Positions 9,464 through 16,791 of a stretch of DNA of 64,000 nt are shown here, piece after piece. Where the stretch lies: assembly GCF_900141905.1 (NCBI RefSeq), contig NZ_FQZF01000016.1:1-64000 (forward strand), in the 5' to 3' direction. The DNA is from Muricoccus roseus. Lineage in GTDB: Bacteria; Pseudomonadota; Alphaproteobacteria; Acetobacterales; Acetobacteraceae. Numbering within the stretch: the first letter of the stretch is position 1; each line of letters starts with the position of its first letter. A program made the position numbers and the translations under genes. Below the pieces are notes generated by a model. It had not been told where the DNA came from, made no database searches, and saw only the letters and a list, made by a program, of their open reading frames with translations.

Positions 9464-9961
9464 ATGGGGGGACGTCTCGGAGCCTTACTGGGGCCCCTTG
9501 GTCTGATTATTATCGGCATGCTGGTCCTGGCCGCCGTCCTTACTCTTGCGCGCCGTCGTCTCGGCGGACGCGGCGGCAGCATCGATCCGATGGGGATTGA
9601 TGCGGACGGGGATGGCGGGGAAGCCAGGGATGGCCGCCCCATCGTCCTCCCGGATTTCCGGACCTTCCTCGACCGTTTCGCCTTCCCACGCCGCGAGGCC
9701 AATCCGTATTGGGAGCGGCTGGATGGCGCGATGGGCGTGCCCGGGAAGCCAGTCGCCTGGTTCGAGCGCAACGGCACGGTTTATGGAGTGAATGGCGAAA
9801 CCACCTTCGCGGCGCTGGAGGCGATCGATGCCTGGATGCGCGCGAATCCGGGCGAGGACCCCTTCGAGGTCGTGACCGGAAAGGGTGCGAAGGGCCGTTT
9901 GACTGCCCGGCCCGAGATCGGCTGGACGGACAAGAAGGCCCTCCGGATCGAGACCGGTTGA
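9464..9961 (+). CDS. conserved hypothetical membrane-anchored protein
   Basis: No family recognised. 165 residues: one N-terminal transmembrane helix (GLIIIGMLVLAAVLTLA, about 12-28), an acidic Gly-rich spacer, then a soluble domain rich in aromatics (PYWERLDGAMGVPGKPVAWFERNGTVYG). The codon pattern and aromatic content look like a true protein. It starts 61 bases after clpA and may be co-transcribed. The whole gene lies antisense to the open 3' end of the hydrolase gene on the other strand. This gene is the more credible coding interpretation of the shared region. Confidence 0.65.
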   Translation: MGGRLGALLGPLGLIIIGMLVLAAVLTLARRRLGGRGGSIDPMGIDADGDGGEARDGRPIVLPDFRTFLDRFAFPRREANPYWERLDGAMGVPGKPVAWFERNGTVYGVNGETTFAALEAIDAWMRANPGEDPFEVVTGKGAKGRLTARPEIGWTDKKALRIETG

Positions 9962-10804
9962 GTGCGCGGCGCGCCGCGTCTCCAGCCAGCGCCGGATGTC
10001 GTCGAGCACCGGCGCGCCTTCCAAGCCCAGGGCGCGCAGAGGCGGCGCCAGGGCCGCGCCGATCCCCACATGGCCGAGCCCGGGATAGAGCCGGGTAGTG
10101 ACGGACACGCCCTGCGCGCTGGCAAGGCTCGCGAAGCGCGTGGCCTGGGCGGGCCGGACGGTGTGGTCGGCCTCCCCCTGTAGCAGCAGGAGAGGTGGCG
10201 CTCCCCGGATCGCCAGCGGGTCAGCCGGCGCCACGCGGGCATGACCCTCCGGGGCTGACGTGAAGATGCCGCGCGGGTCGTCCTCAGGCCCGAACGCGTA
10301 GGGCCCGGCCAGGCCGATGGCGCCGGCCAGGGTAGCCCGCCCATCGCCCAGCCACCGAGGATCGGTCGCGAGGGCAAGGGCGATGAAGGCTCCGGCCGAA
10401 TGGCCGATGAGGAAGACGAAGCGCCCCTTTCCCTCTCCGGCGCGAATGGCCCTCACGGCGGCGGCGCCATCCTCGACGAAGGCCGGCCAGCGCACCTCCG
10501 GGAACAGGCGATAGTCCGGCACCGCGACCAGCACGCCGAGCGAGGCGAGCGAGCGCGCGGCGAAGGCATAGTCGGCCCGTTCGCCGGCGCGCCAGCCGCC
10601 GCCATAGAAGAAGATGAGAAGCGGCGCGTCCGGTGCGGCGCCTTCGGGGGTGTAGAGGTCGTAGCGCGCCCGGTCCCCGGCCCCGTAGGGCAGCCCGGCG
10701 GATACGCGAGTGCCGCCGGCGGGTGTCAGCCCGTTCGCAAGGTCAAATGGAGAGCAGGCGGTGGCCACCAGCGGCAGGGAGAGCAGAAGGCGGCGCGGGA
10801 TCAT
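9485..10804 (-). CDS. alpha/beta hydrolase (esterase), probable lipoprotein, with open antisense 3' end
   Basis: Esterase/lipase of the alpha/beta-hydrolase fold. The first 281 residues hold the whole domain: a signal MIPRRLLLSLPLVATACSP with a lipobox-like cysteine at 17, an oxyanion-hole segment FFYGGGW, the nucleophile elbow GHSAGAF, the acid in GEADHTV and the histidine in GLGHVG. No stop codon follows the domain. The frame stays open for about 157 more codons, antisense to the membrane protein at 9464-9961, giving 439 residues in all. That tail has no recognisable fold and resembles reverse-strand noise. The functional protein may simply carry a long unstructured tail, or a stop may have been lost. 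Confidence 0.78.
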   Translation of the reverse strand: MIPRRLLLSLPLVATACSPFDLANGLTPAGGTRVSAGLPYGAGDRARYDLYTPEGAAPDAPLLIFFYGGGWRAGERADYAFAARSLASLGVLVAVPDYRLFPEVRWPAFVEDGAAAVRAIRAGEGKGRFVFLIGHSAGAFIALALATDPRWLGDGRATLAGAIGLAGPYAFGPEDDPRGIFTSAPEGHARVAPADPLAIRGAPPLLLLQGEADHTVRPAQATRFASLASAQGVSVTTRLYPGLGHVGIGAALAPPLRALGLEGAPVLDDIRRWLETRRAAHSTGLDPEGLLVRPADLGPGSQTALRTLSGHDLEGVLARIRAHPGIDRLQRREGGFAIHSINRAVALEPGDWLPGHAHRAIQPLPIRIGLAAWEGETVEEGPEIREDDGAAIPGFPAIPVRINPHRIDAAAASAETTARKSKDGGQDQHADNNQTKGPQ

Positions 10805-10863
10805 CCGGGGGACAACGCCGGGCCTGGGCGGCTTGTTGCCCCCGCTGTTGCCCCCCGTCCCGT

Positions 10864-12117
10864 TCAGGGCCGGTCGCGCAGCAGCTCCCGCATGCGGCGG
10901 GCATCCGCGGGCGTGACGGCGGGGGCGGCATTGCCCCAGGCGTTGCGGACATAGGTGGTGACGGCCGCGGCCTGCTCGTCGTTCAGGCGCCAGCCGAAGG
11001 CCGGCATGGCCGGTGAGGTAGGCGCATGCGGCGTGTAGGCGGCGCGCACGCCCTGGAGCACTACGCGAAGCACCGTCTCGCTGCCCTCCTGCTGCACCAC
11101 CTGGCTGCCGGCCAGACGGGGGAACATGTTCGGTACGCCCTGGCCGGTCCGGGTGTGGCAGGCCATGCAGCGGTCGACATACAGCGCCTCGCCGATCTTC
11201 ATCCGGTCATCCTCAGCGGCGATCGGGGTGCGGGCGGGCGGCGCCGGGGCCTGGGCCGGCGGCTCCTTCAGATAGACGGCGATGGCGCGCAGGTCGGGGT
11301 CGGTCATGAGTCCGGTGGAGTATTCCACCACCTCCGCCATCGGGCCGGAGGCGGCGCTACGGGCGTTGCGGCCGGTCCTGAGATACTCGACGATCTCCTC
11401 GACGCTCCAGTTGCCCAATCCGGTGCGCTGGTCGCCCGTCAGGTTGGTGGCGAACCAGCCCTGAAGGGGGCCGCCGGCAAAGCGATCGCCCGAGCGGTCG
11501 CCGCCCAGCATGTTCTTCGGCGTGTGGCAGGCGCCGCAATGACCCGGCCCTTCCACGATATAGGCGCCCCGGTTCCATTCGGCGGAGCGGTTGGGATCGG
11601 CGCGGAACTCCTCGGGCCGGAAGAACAGTGCGTTCCAGGCGAGCATCGAGGCGCGGATGTTGAAGGGGAAGGGCAGCGTGTTGCGGTCCACCGCGTTCCG
11701 CACCGGCTCGAGCGTGTTGAGATAGGCGAAGATGGCGTCGGTGTCGTCGCGGCTCATGCGCGTGAAGTAGGTGTAGGGGAAGGCAGGATAGAGGCGGGCA
11801 CCGTTGGGGCGGATGCCCTCGTGCATCGTGCGGTAGAACTCGTCGGCGGACCAGGTGCCGATGCCGGTCTCGCGGTCCGGCGTGATGTTGGGCGTGGTGA
11901 TCAGGCCGAAGGGGGTCTCGATCGGGCGACCTCCGACGAAGCCCTGGGCGCCCCTCTTCTCGCCATTCGGGTTCATGTGGCAGGCCACGCAGTCGCCGAG
12001 CACGACGAGGTAGCGGCCGCGCTCGACGGCCGCGAAGTTGTCGGGCGCCGCGTTCAGCGGGGTGATGCCGATCAGGGCCGCGAGGCCCGTGGCGGCGGCG
12101 AGGAGACGCGCGCGCAT
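10864..12117 (-). CDS. triheme cytochrome c subunit of a membrane-bound dehydrogenase
   Basis: Passes electrons from the periplasmic GMC flavoprotein to ubiquinone. The 417-residue product has a signal peptide (cleavage near LNAAPD) and three c-type heme sites: CVACH (43-47), CGACH (194-198) and CMACH (317-321), the pattern of alcohol/gluconate/sorbitol dehydrogenase cytochrome subunits. It is the last gene of a three-gene operon. Its ATG overlaps the GMC stop as TGATG, which fixes the start at 12117; the frame is open upstream but only over the antisense of nothing recognisable. Confidence 0.93.
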   Translation of the reverse strand: MRARLLAAATGLAALIGITPLNAAPDNFAAVERGRYLVVLGDCVACHMNPNGEKRGAQGFVGGRPIETPFGLITTPNITPDRETGIGTWSADEFYRTMHEGIRPNGARLYPAFPYTYFTRMSRDDTDAIFAYLNTLEPVRNAVDRNTLPFPFNIRASMLAWNALFFRPEEFRADPNRSAEWNRGAYIVEGPGHCGACHTPKNMLGGDRSGDRFAGGPLQGWFATNLTGDQRTGLGNWSVEEIVEYLRTGRNARSAASGPMAEVVEYSTGLMTDPDLRAIAVYLKEPPAQAPAPPARTPIAAEDDRMKIGEALYVDRCMACHTRTGQGVPNMFPRLAGSQVVQQEGSETVLRVVLQGVRAAYTPHAPTSPAMPAFGWRLNDEQAAAVTTYVRNAWGNAAPAVTPADARRMRELLRDRP

Positions 12118-13883
12118 CAGGCTTGCACCAGCGGCTGTCCGGGGTTCTTCAGGTACTGCTGGGTGATGGCGTCCGCCGCATAATAGGCCAGTGCCCCGAC
12201 CGTGCCCGTGGGGTTGTATCCGGCATTCTGCGGGAAGGCGGATGCGCCAAGCACGAAGACGTTCGGCATGTCCCATACCTGCTGGAACTTGTTCACCGCG
12301 GAGGTCCGGGGATTGTCGCCCATGATCGCGCCGCCCGTGTTGTGCGTGGTCTGGTAGGGCACGACGTTCCAAGGGCCCCGCTTGGGCGTGGCGACGATCT
12401 GCTTCGCGCCCATCGCGCGCATGATCGGCACCATCTTGTCCGTCACATAGGCCGACATGCGCTCCTCATTCGCCTTGAAGTCGAAGGTCATGCGCAGAAG
12501 TGGGCGGCCCAGCCGGTCCTTATAGGTGGGGTCGAGGTCCAGGTAGCAGTCGCGATAGGACATGTTGCTGCCCTGGCTGCCGACATTCGTCGTGGTCAGG
12601 TAGTTGTCCCGCGTGGCCTTCTTCCAGGCGCTGCCCCAGCGCGGCGTGCCCGGGGGCACGGGGCGCGCGGAGATCGGGCGCGCGTGGAAGGTGCTGCAAT
12701 TGATGTTGGCACCGCCCACGAAGTTCAGGCCGGTATGGTCGAAATTGTCGCCGTTGTACTCGTCGCAGGTCATGCCCAGCGAGCCCGCGCCGGCCCAGGA
12801 ATTGAACAGCTGGTTGTCGAAGTAGCCGTTCACCGAAGAATTGGCCTGATAGGCGTAGTTCTTGCCGATCACGCCCTCATTCGTGTTCGGGTCATAGGGG
12901 CGCCCGATGCCGGAATAGAGCATCAGCCGGACGTTCCAGAGCTGGTAGGCGGCGAGGATCACGAGGTCCGCCGGCTGCTCCCATTCCTCGCCCTGGGCGT
13001 CCACATAGACCACGCCCGTGGCGGTGCGGCCATCCGGGCTCTTGAGCACGCGGACCACCTCGCATTCCGTGCGCGCCTCGAAGCCGGGATGGCGCATCAG
13101 CACGGGCAGGACGGTGGTTTGCGGCGAGGACTTCGAGTAGTTCGCGCAGCCGAAGCGTTCGCAGAACCCGCAATAGGTGCAGGGCGCGAGGGTGACGCCA
13201 AGCGGGTTGGTGTAGGCCTGCGACATATTGGCCGAGGGCAGCGGGAAGGGCTTGAAGCCCAGCTCGGTCGTCGCGCGCTGGAACAGGTTCTGCGCGTGCT
13301 GCATCTTCAGCGGCGGCGTCGGATAGGGGCGACTGCGCCAGCCCTCGAAGGGGTTCCCGCCGGGCAGGATCTGGCCCTTGACATTGCCGGCCTCGCCGGA
13401 AATGCCGGCGAGATACTCGAACCGGTCATAATAGGGCTCGAGCTCGTCGTAGGTGATGCCCCAGTCCTGGATGCTGTGGTTCTCGGGGAAGATCCCCTCG
13501 CCATAGCGCTCGAGGTAGTGGCTGCGGATGTTGAAGTCGCTGGGCAGGAAGCGCCAGGTGTGGCCGTTCCAGTGCACGCCCGCGCCGCCGACGCCGTTGC
13601 CGGGCAGGAAGCTACCCCAGCGCCGGATGGGCAGTGCCTCCTGGTCCATGCGGTTGCGCGCGGTGACAGTGTCCTGCGCGGTGCGCACGAAGAGGTCGTG
13701 GCGGATGCCGTAGCGCAGCTCGTCGGGCGCGGTGCCGATGTTGAAGTCGGACGCCGTGTCGCGCCACGGCCCGCGCTCCAGCGCGACCACCTGGAGCCCG
13801 GCCTGGCAGAGTTCGTGGCCCATGATCGCGCCGGTCCAGCCGAGCCCGACGATGACGGCGTCCTTGCGAGGAAGGCGGCGCAT
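12117..13883 (-). CDS. GMC family oxidoreductase (FAD catalytic subunit)
   Basis: Catalytic FAD subunit of a quinone-linked sugar or alcohol dehydrogenase, 588 residues. The N-terminus has the Rossmann motif VIVGLGWTGAIMG with an acidic strand end (ALERG). The C-terminus has the GMC substrate/FAD segment NPTGTVGALAYYAADAI, and a His-Asn-type active-site region (TTHNTGGAIMGDN) lies near 540. A CTYCGFCERFGC cluster near 240-250 is typical of the gluconate/sorbitol dehydrogenase branch. The start at 13883 overlaps the upstream stop as TGATG. Substrate (gluconate, 2-ketogluconate, sorbitol or another polyol) is not decidable from sequence. Confidence 0.92.
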   Translation of the reverse strand: MRRLPRKDAVIVGLGWTGAIMGHELCQAGLQVVALERGPWRDTASDFNIGTAPDELRYGIRHDLFVRTAQDTVTARNRMDQEALPIRRWGSFLPGNGVGGAGVHWNGHTWRFLPSDFNIRSHYLERYGEGIFPENHSIQDWGITYDELEPYYDRFEYLAGISGEAGNVKGQILPGGNPFEGWRSRPYPTPPLKMQHAQNLFQRATTELGFKPFPLPSANMSQAYTNPLGVTLAPCTYCGFCERFGCANYSKSSPQTTVLPVLMRHPGFEARTECEVVRVLKSPDGRTATGVVYVDAQGEEWEQPADLVILAAYQLWNVRLMLYSGIGRPYDPNTNEGVIGKNYAYQANSSVNGYFDNQLFNSWAGAGSLGMTCDEYNGDNFDHTGLNFVGGANINCSTFHARPISARPVPPGTPRWGSAWKKATRDNYLTTTNVGSQGSNMSYRDCYLDLDPTYKDRLGRPLLRMTFDFKANEERMSAYVTDKMVPIMRAMGAKQIVATPKRGPWNVVPYQTTHNTGGAIMGDNPRTSAVNKFQQVWDMPNVFVLGASAFPQNAGYNPTGTVGALAYYAADAITQQYLKNPGQPLVQA

Positions 13884-14632
13884 CACCCGCGCCCTCCCGC
13901 GCGGTTCCAGTCGGGTCTTCCGATGAGGCTGACGGGCGGCAGGGTGTAGCGGGTGTTCGGCCGCTCCAGCACATCGCGGAAGTCGTAGCGCGTGCCGGGG
14001 AAGCCGATGAGCTTCCAACCAGCCATGTCGCGGTTCCCGCCATAGATCGGGTCCGCGAAGAAACCCTCCATCGTGTTGTTAAAGATCAGGTCGAAGATCT
14101 CGCTGCCGTTGAACTCGGGCGTGTTGACCTCGCGCTTCTCGAGGGAGGTGAGAAGGCGGTCCAGCTCCTCGCCGGAAAGCTGGGGGATGCCGCGGCCGCC
14201 GAAGTTGCGCGAGACATGCGCAGCCAGCCCCGCGAGACCTTTGCGATAGGCCTGGGCCGGGGTGAGTGGCGATTGGAATCCCTGGGTGGGGAGCGGCCTC
14301 TCGGGGAAGGGCCCCTGCATGTAGACTCCCTCGGCGCGGCCATAGGGGCCGGCAAGCTGCCGGTCGATGAAGACGGCGCAGCCGGCTTCCTTCCCGCCCG
14401 GCCCCAGCTCGTCCTGCGGGATCAGACGATCGACAATGGCCTCGATTGCGGAGGCTTCATCCGGCGTGAAGAAGAGCCACGGCCCAGGGCGCACCTCGGG
14501 GGGCGGATAGACCTCGTTGCCTGTCCAGGGGAGGCCCTGGATGGTGCGGGCGGAAGCGGCCGCGGCGACGAGGCCCATCAGGGCGGTGGTGGCGGTGAGG
14601 AGGGTTCGTCGGGAGAGACGCGCGTCGGACAT
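13883..14632 (-). CDS. gluconate 2-dehydrogenase subunit 3 family protein
   Basis: Small subunit of the three-part dehydrogenase, 249 residues. It carries a Tat signal (RLSRRTLLTATTALMGL) that probably exports the folded GMC partner by hitch-hiking. The mature part contains the family core FFTPDEASAIEAIVDRLIP and FADPIYGGNRDMAGWKLIGFPG. The start at 14632 is preferred because GAGGGG lies upstream at good spacing; an ATG nine codons earlier is weaker. It leads the operon, so the promoter should lie in 14633-14817. Confidence 0.93.
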   Translation of the reverse strand: MSDARLSRRTLLTATTALMGLVAAAASARTIQGLPWTGNEVYPPPEVRPGPWLFFTPDEASAIEAIVDRLIPQDELGPGGKEAGCAVFIDRQLAGPYGRAEGVYMQGPFPERPLPTQGFQSPLTPAQAYRKGLAGLAAHVSRNFGGRGIPQLSGEELDRLLTSLEKREVNTPEFNGSEIFDLIFNNTMEGFFADPIYGGNRDMAGWKLIGFPGTRYDFRDVLERPNTRYTLPPVSLIGRPDWNRAGGRG

Positions 14633-14817
14633 CTGGAACCCCTCGCTGCGGACATTCATCCGCTTTCACGGCTGCAAGCCGTGACGTGCGACAAGGTTGC
14701 GGCGCGCGAAAGGGCCTCCGCATTGCGATGTGTTAATTCCGCGCCATGGGGGTATCACGCGGCCGGGAAACGCGAGGCACGCCAAGCGCTTCCGGCCGAT
14801 TCACGAATGCGTGCTGC

Positions 14818-15702
14818 TCAGCTCAGCGCGTCGCGCGCATGCAGGAGCCTGGCCTTTCCGCTGCTATCGAGGCTGGGGAATTGCAGGTCGAGCGACTCCA
14901 TGGCGCCCGCCACGGCTTCGGCGATGAGAAGGCGCGCGAGCCATTTGCGGTCGGCGGGGATAATGAACCAGGGCGCATGCGGCGCGGCGGTCGCGCGGAT
15001 CGCCTCGTCATAGGCGAGCACGTAGTCGCCGCGGCGTGCGCGATCGGCGAGGTCGCCGGCCTGGAACTTCCAGTTCTTCGCGGGGTCGTCGATGCGGGCG
15101 AGCAGCCGCTCGCGCTGCTCCTCCTCCCCGAGATGGAGGTAGAATTTCAGGATCAGCATGCCCTGCCGCGAGAGATAGCGCTCGTGCGCCGCGATATCCT
15201 CCAGCCGTTCCGCCCAGATCTGCGGCCCGGTGAGGTTGGCGGGCAGCGGCGCGGCCTGGAGCACGGAGGGCTGCACGCGGGGCACCAGCACCTCCTCGTA
15301 CCAGGAGCGGTTGTGCACGCCGACCCGGCCACGGCGCGGCAGCGCCACGTCGTGACGCCAGAGATAGCCGTGCGAGCGCTCGAGCGTGCTCGGCGCCGAG
15401 AAGGATTCCACATGCACGCCCTGCGGGTTCACGCCGGAGAAGACATGCTTGATCGCGCCATCCTTCCCGCTGGCATCCATGCCCTGGAGGATGCAGAGCA
15501 CGGACCAGCGCGCATCCGCATAGAGCCGCTCCTGCTGGGCCGAGATGCGGGCGACGACCCCCGCCAGCGCCTCCTCGCCCTCCTTCTTGGAGAGGCCGAG
15601 GCCGCCAGCCTCATCGCTGCGGCGGTCGGCCAGGGAAAAGAGCGCGCCATCGGTCACGCGGCAGGCAGTGGCGGCGCCGCGGAGGTCGGGCTGGATGGGC
15701 AT
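14818..15702 (-). CDS. polyphosphate kinase 2 family protein
   Basis: Transfers phosphate between polyphosphate and nucleotides (PPK2 superfamily, P-loop fold) in the cytoplasm. The 294-residue protein has Walker A GMDASGKDG at 74-82, the PPK2 motif HNRSWYEEVLVPRV, and the KFYLHLGEEEQRERL segment of the lid. Single-domain length is normal. The class (ADP-forming or AMP/GDP-specific) cannot be read with certainty. It stands alone, with the dehydrogenase operon 185 bases downstream on the same strand. Confidence 0.93.
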   Translation of the reverse strand: MPIQPDLRGAATACRVTDGALFSLADRRSDEAGGLGLSKKEGEEALAGVVARISAQQERLYADARWSVLCILQGMDASGKDGAIKHVFSGVNPQGVHVESFSAPSTLERSHGYLWRHDVALPRRGRVGVHNRSWYEEVLVPRVQPSVLQAAPLPANLTGPQIWAERLEDIAAHERYLSRQGMLILKFYLHLGEEEQRERLLARIDDPAKNWKFQAGDLADRARRGDYVLAYDEAIRATAAPHAPWFIIPADRKWLARLLIAEAVAGAMESLDLQFPSLDSSGKARLLHARDALS

Positions 15703-15748
15703 GGAGGCTTCCGTACAGGTGCTGGTCCGGCAGCAACGCGCGGCGCGG

Positions 15749-16591
15749 TCAAGGGATATCGAGCGTCACGCTCACGGGGCAATGGTCGGAGAGGCGGCGG
15801 CGCCATTCGGGTTCGCGCTCCGCATAGACCATCACCCGCAGGCTGCCCGGCCGCATCCATCCCCGCGCGGGGCCGCCGAGCAGGATGTGGTCGATGAAGG
15901 GACGGCCGCCCCAGCACGGGTTGGAGCGGCCGGCGGTCGCGCGGGTGAGTGGCGCCGTGGCTTCGAGCAGGGGCAGGATGGCCGGGTCGCGGTCGAAGCG
16001 GCGGTTGAAGTCTCCGGCGATGGCGAAGGCCTCCCCGGCGGCCTGCCGCTCCCCGATCCAGTCCGCCAGGATCGCGGCCTGGCGGGTGAGGCTGTCGCAT
16101 TCGCGGCCGCGGTCATCCGGTTCCCGACAGCCGGCATTCAGGTGCAGGGAGAGGACCCGAAGCGCCGAGGGCCCCTCCCCGACCGTCACGGCCACGCCGC
16201 GGCGGAGAGAGAAGCGGGCGCCGGCGCGGAGGTCGAGCGCGGCCAGGTCGGGGTTCTGCCGGGCCGGGAGGGTGCGGCGGACGGCGATGCCGGCGCGCTG
16301 CACATCCCTCTCATCCGGGAAGAAGAAGCGCCACTGGGCCGGATCCAGCACCAGGGCCGCGGCTTCGGGCCCATCCACCTCCTGCAGGGCGATGACATCG
16401 GCCGCGAGGCGGCTGGCATAGCCGCGCAGGCGCGCGAGGTCGTCGCGCTCGCGGATGGTGACATCCCGCGGCAGGTCGGAATCTCCGGCGCTCCGGGTGG
16501 TGAGCCAGGCGATGTTCCATGTGGCGAGCTTCAGCTCCGCCGCGCCGGTCGGGGATGCGAGAAGGAGAAGGGCGAGGAGGAGGCGCAGCAT
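15749..16591 (-). CDS. secreted endonuclease/exonuclease/phosphatase family protein
   Basis: A 280-residue EEP-fold hydrolase with a signal peptide (MLRLLLALLLLASPTGAAE), so it acts outside the cytoplasm. EEP motifs are in order: ATWNIAWL, the metal-binding glutamate in VIALQEVDG, SLHLNAGC, AIAGDFNRRF and the terminal SDHCPV. Targets of exported members include DNA and phosphoesters such as sphingomyelin or inositol phosphates. Nothing nearby points to one. Confidence 0.88.
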   Translation of the reverse strand: MLRLLLALLLLASPTGAAELKLATWNIAWLTTRSAGDSDLPRDVTIRERDDLARLRGYASRLAADVIALQEVDGPEAAALVLDPAQWRFFFPDERDVQRAGIAVRRTLPARQNPDLAALDLRAGARFSLRRGVAVTVGEGPSALRVLSLHLNAGCREPDDRGRECDSLTRQAAILADWIGERQAAGEAFAIAGDFNRRFDRDPAILPLLEATAPLTRATAGRSNPCWGGRPFIDHILLGGPARGWMRPGSLRVMVYAEREPEWRRRLSDHCPVSVTLDIP

Positions 16592-16622
16592 GGTGGGGAT
16601 GTGCCCCTGGCGAGGCCCGCGC

Positions 16623-16742
16623 TCAATCCTCGACGCAGAAGGGATTCATGCTGCGCTCCCACCCTCCGTTCAGGGAACAGGCGGTGCAAGCGCCGAGGAG
16701 GAGGGGAAGGGCCAGGAGGGAGAGGCGCATCAGGCGGATCAT
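16623..16742 (-). CDS. 39-residue putative lipoprotein
   Basis: A very short gene just upstream of the EEP-family hydrolase. The translation begins MIRLMRLSLLALPLLLGACT, an ideal lipoprotein signal with lipobox LLGAC. Only about 20 residues would remain after cleavage, with three cysteines in all (positions 19, 22 and 36) and an acidic end. A second ATG is four codons in. No homologue recognised. The stop lies 31 bases before the hydrolase start, so the two are probably one transcript. The call rests on the lipobox and spacing. Confidence 0.55.
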   Translation of the reverse strand: MIRLMRLSLLALPLLLGACTACSLNGGWERSMNPFCVED

Positions 16743-16791
16743 GCCCGCATCCTGCGCAGGGCCTGGCCGGGCGGTCACTCGCAATCGGCGG

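Noticed and set aside
6922-9777. A 951-codon open frame antisense to clpA
   Set aside because: Its composition is His/Arg/Leu-rich with no recognisable domain, and the sense strand is an unmistakable ClpA. Long antisense frames are expected at this GC content.
12123-13949. A 608-codon plus-strand frame opposite the GMC oxidoreductase
   Set aside because: Low-complexity Val/Gly/Arg/His sequence without motifs; the minus-strand gene has clear Rossmann and GMC signatures and coupled starts.
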